NCBI GenBank assembly: GCA_041652335.1
Contig: JBAZHL010000040.1
Span: forward strand, 1 to 5,362
Direction of reading: 5' to 3'
DNA: 5,362 nucleotides
Source of the DNA: 2-01-FULL-49-10 sp041652335
GTDB lineage: Bacteria > Patescibacteriota > Kazan-3B-28 > UBA10110
Of this stretch, positions 4,908-5,362 are shown piece after piece (position 1 is the stretch's first letter; the number at the start of each line of letters is the position of its first letter). Below the pieces are notes generated by a model. It ran no database searches. It was not told the DNA's origin and worked only from the letters and a program-made list of their open reading frames with translations. Made by a program: the position numbers and the translations under genes.

Positions 4908-5362
4908 CCGATCGGGTTAAACGGATTGAAGTTAAGCAGGCCGGTGGTCTCGTCCCGGAGTTTTACCGTGTACAACTTTTTATCCTGTCCGATATAAAGC
5001 AACCGACTGATCTGAGTGGCGATCGGTTCTGCTTGATGGCTGGCAGATAGCTCTAATAGTTGATATCGATTTTTGCCGGTAACGTCGATGCTGTACAACT
5101 TGCTGTTTTCCACAAACAACAAGGTGTCAAAGCTAAAATGTAGCGTCTGCCAATTGCCAGCAGCGGCTACTCGGGTGGCTTCTTCGATCTCCTTTTTAAT
5201 GTCTGCAACCATCAGGTCGCTGCCCGCTACATATACTAGATAGTTACTATCCCACCACACTGGCGATGCAACGTTACTGGCAAATTTATTCCAGCTAAGT
5301 TTGCCATCGATTCGTTCACTGATCCAGATGCTACTTGGGCCACCACTGCTCGTGATCAGCAT
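4904..5362 (-). CDS. WD40/TolB-like beta-propeller protein, C-terminal part (5' end outside window)
   Basis: The visible 152 residues contain repeated propeller-blade strands: SPVWWDSNYLVYVAGSDLMV at 33-52, a second blade with LLFVENSKLYSIDV at 81-94, and a third with LLYIGQDKKLYTVKL at 121-135. The shared pattern is hydrophobic-hydrophobic-Y/F-hydrophobic, a short turn, L-Y/M-hydrophobic, then a charged residue. Such WD40-like propellers are often surface or periplasmic and in some bacteria are fused to PEGA domains or an N-terminal anchor; neither is visible here. The Met at 5362 coincides with the window edge and is taken as internal or unproven, since a propeller needs more blades. The protein ends NPFNPIG with TAA at 4906-4904, overlapping the sortase TAG. 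The exact function is not recognised. Confidence 0.75.
   Translation of the reverse strand: MLITSSGGPSSIWISERIDGKLSWNKFASNVASPVWWDSNYLVYVAGSDLMVADIKKEIEEATRVAAAGNWQTLHFSFDTLLFVENSKLYSIDVTGKNRYQLLELSASHQAEPIATQISRLLYIGQDKKLYTVKLRDETTGLLNFNPFNPIG

Noticed and set aside
1..5362. CRISPR array, insertion sequence or phage genes
   Set aside because: No regularly spaced repeats, transposase, integrase or terminal inverted repeats were found; the only notable repeat is the single 12-base tRNA-tail pair.

Overview
The window looks like chromosomal DNA of a bacterium with standard stop codons: TGA ends both the TsaC-like gene and the lipoprotein gene. The gene content fits a Patescibacteria/CPR-type genome: a class E/D-like sortase, a type IV pilus ATPase, a short SHMT, a surface beta-propeller protein and a thioredoxin-like lipoprotein related to VKOR-linked thioredoxin domains. 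This placement is inferred from protein character and gene mix, with moderate confidence. A sortase together with a lipobox protein points to a monoderm-like surface.

Layout. (1) Positions 1-1433, plus strand: the 3' end of a TsaC/YrdC-family threonylcarbamoyl-AMP synthase gene overlaps by 4 bases (ATGA) a complete glyA (serine hydroxymethyltransferase). These are housekeeping genes for tRNA modification and one-carbon/glycine metabolism. (2) 1446-1476: a strong GC-rich hairpin lies between the convergent glyA and pilB genes and can serve both strands, though its T-tract is better for pilB. (3) 1503-3314, minus strand: a complete PilB/GspE-family assembly ATPase with an MshEN-type N-terminus, a strong Shine-Dalgarno and a candidate promoter. 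(4) 3468-3553: a tRNA-Leu(CAA) with encoded CCA, divergent from pilB. (5) 3554-3693: a 140-base non-coding stretch packed with hairpins. It ends in an exact 12-base copy of the tRNA 3' end. (6) 3694-4089: a small thioredoxin-fold lipoprotein. (7) 4140-4907: a membrane-anchored sortase with an extended -10 box 7 bases before its ATG. (8) 4904-5362, minus strand: the C-terminal part of a beta-propeller protein whose stop codon overlaps that of the sortase.

How the parts may work together. PilB would power pilus assembly from the cytoplasm. The sortase would attach proteins to the cell surface. The lipoprotein, with its CxxC pair, probably handles disulfides of exported proteins. The right half is therefore a surface-biogenesis neighbourhood, while the left half is housekeeping. 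The most unusual part is the structured tract after the tRNA (3554-3679), bounded by the repeated tRNA tail. It could be a remnant of integration at a tRNA or an unrecognised structured RNA. No complete new multi-gene system is evident.
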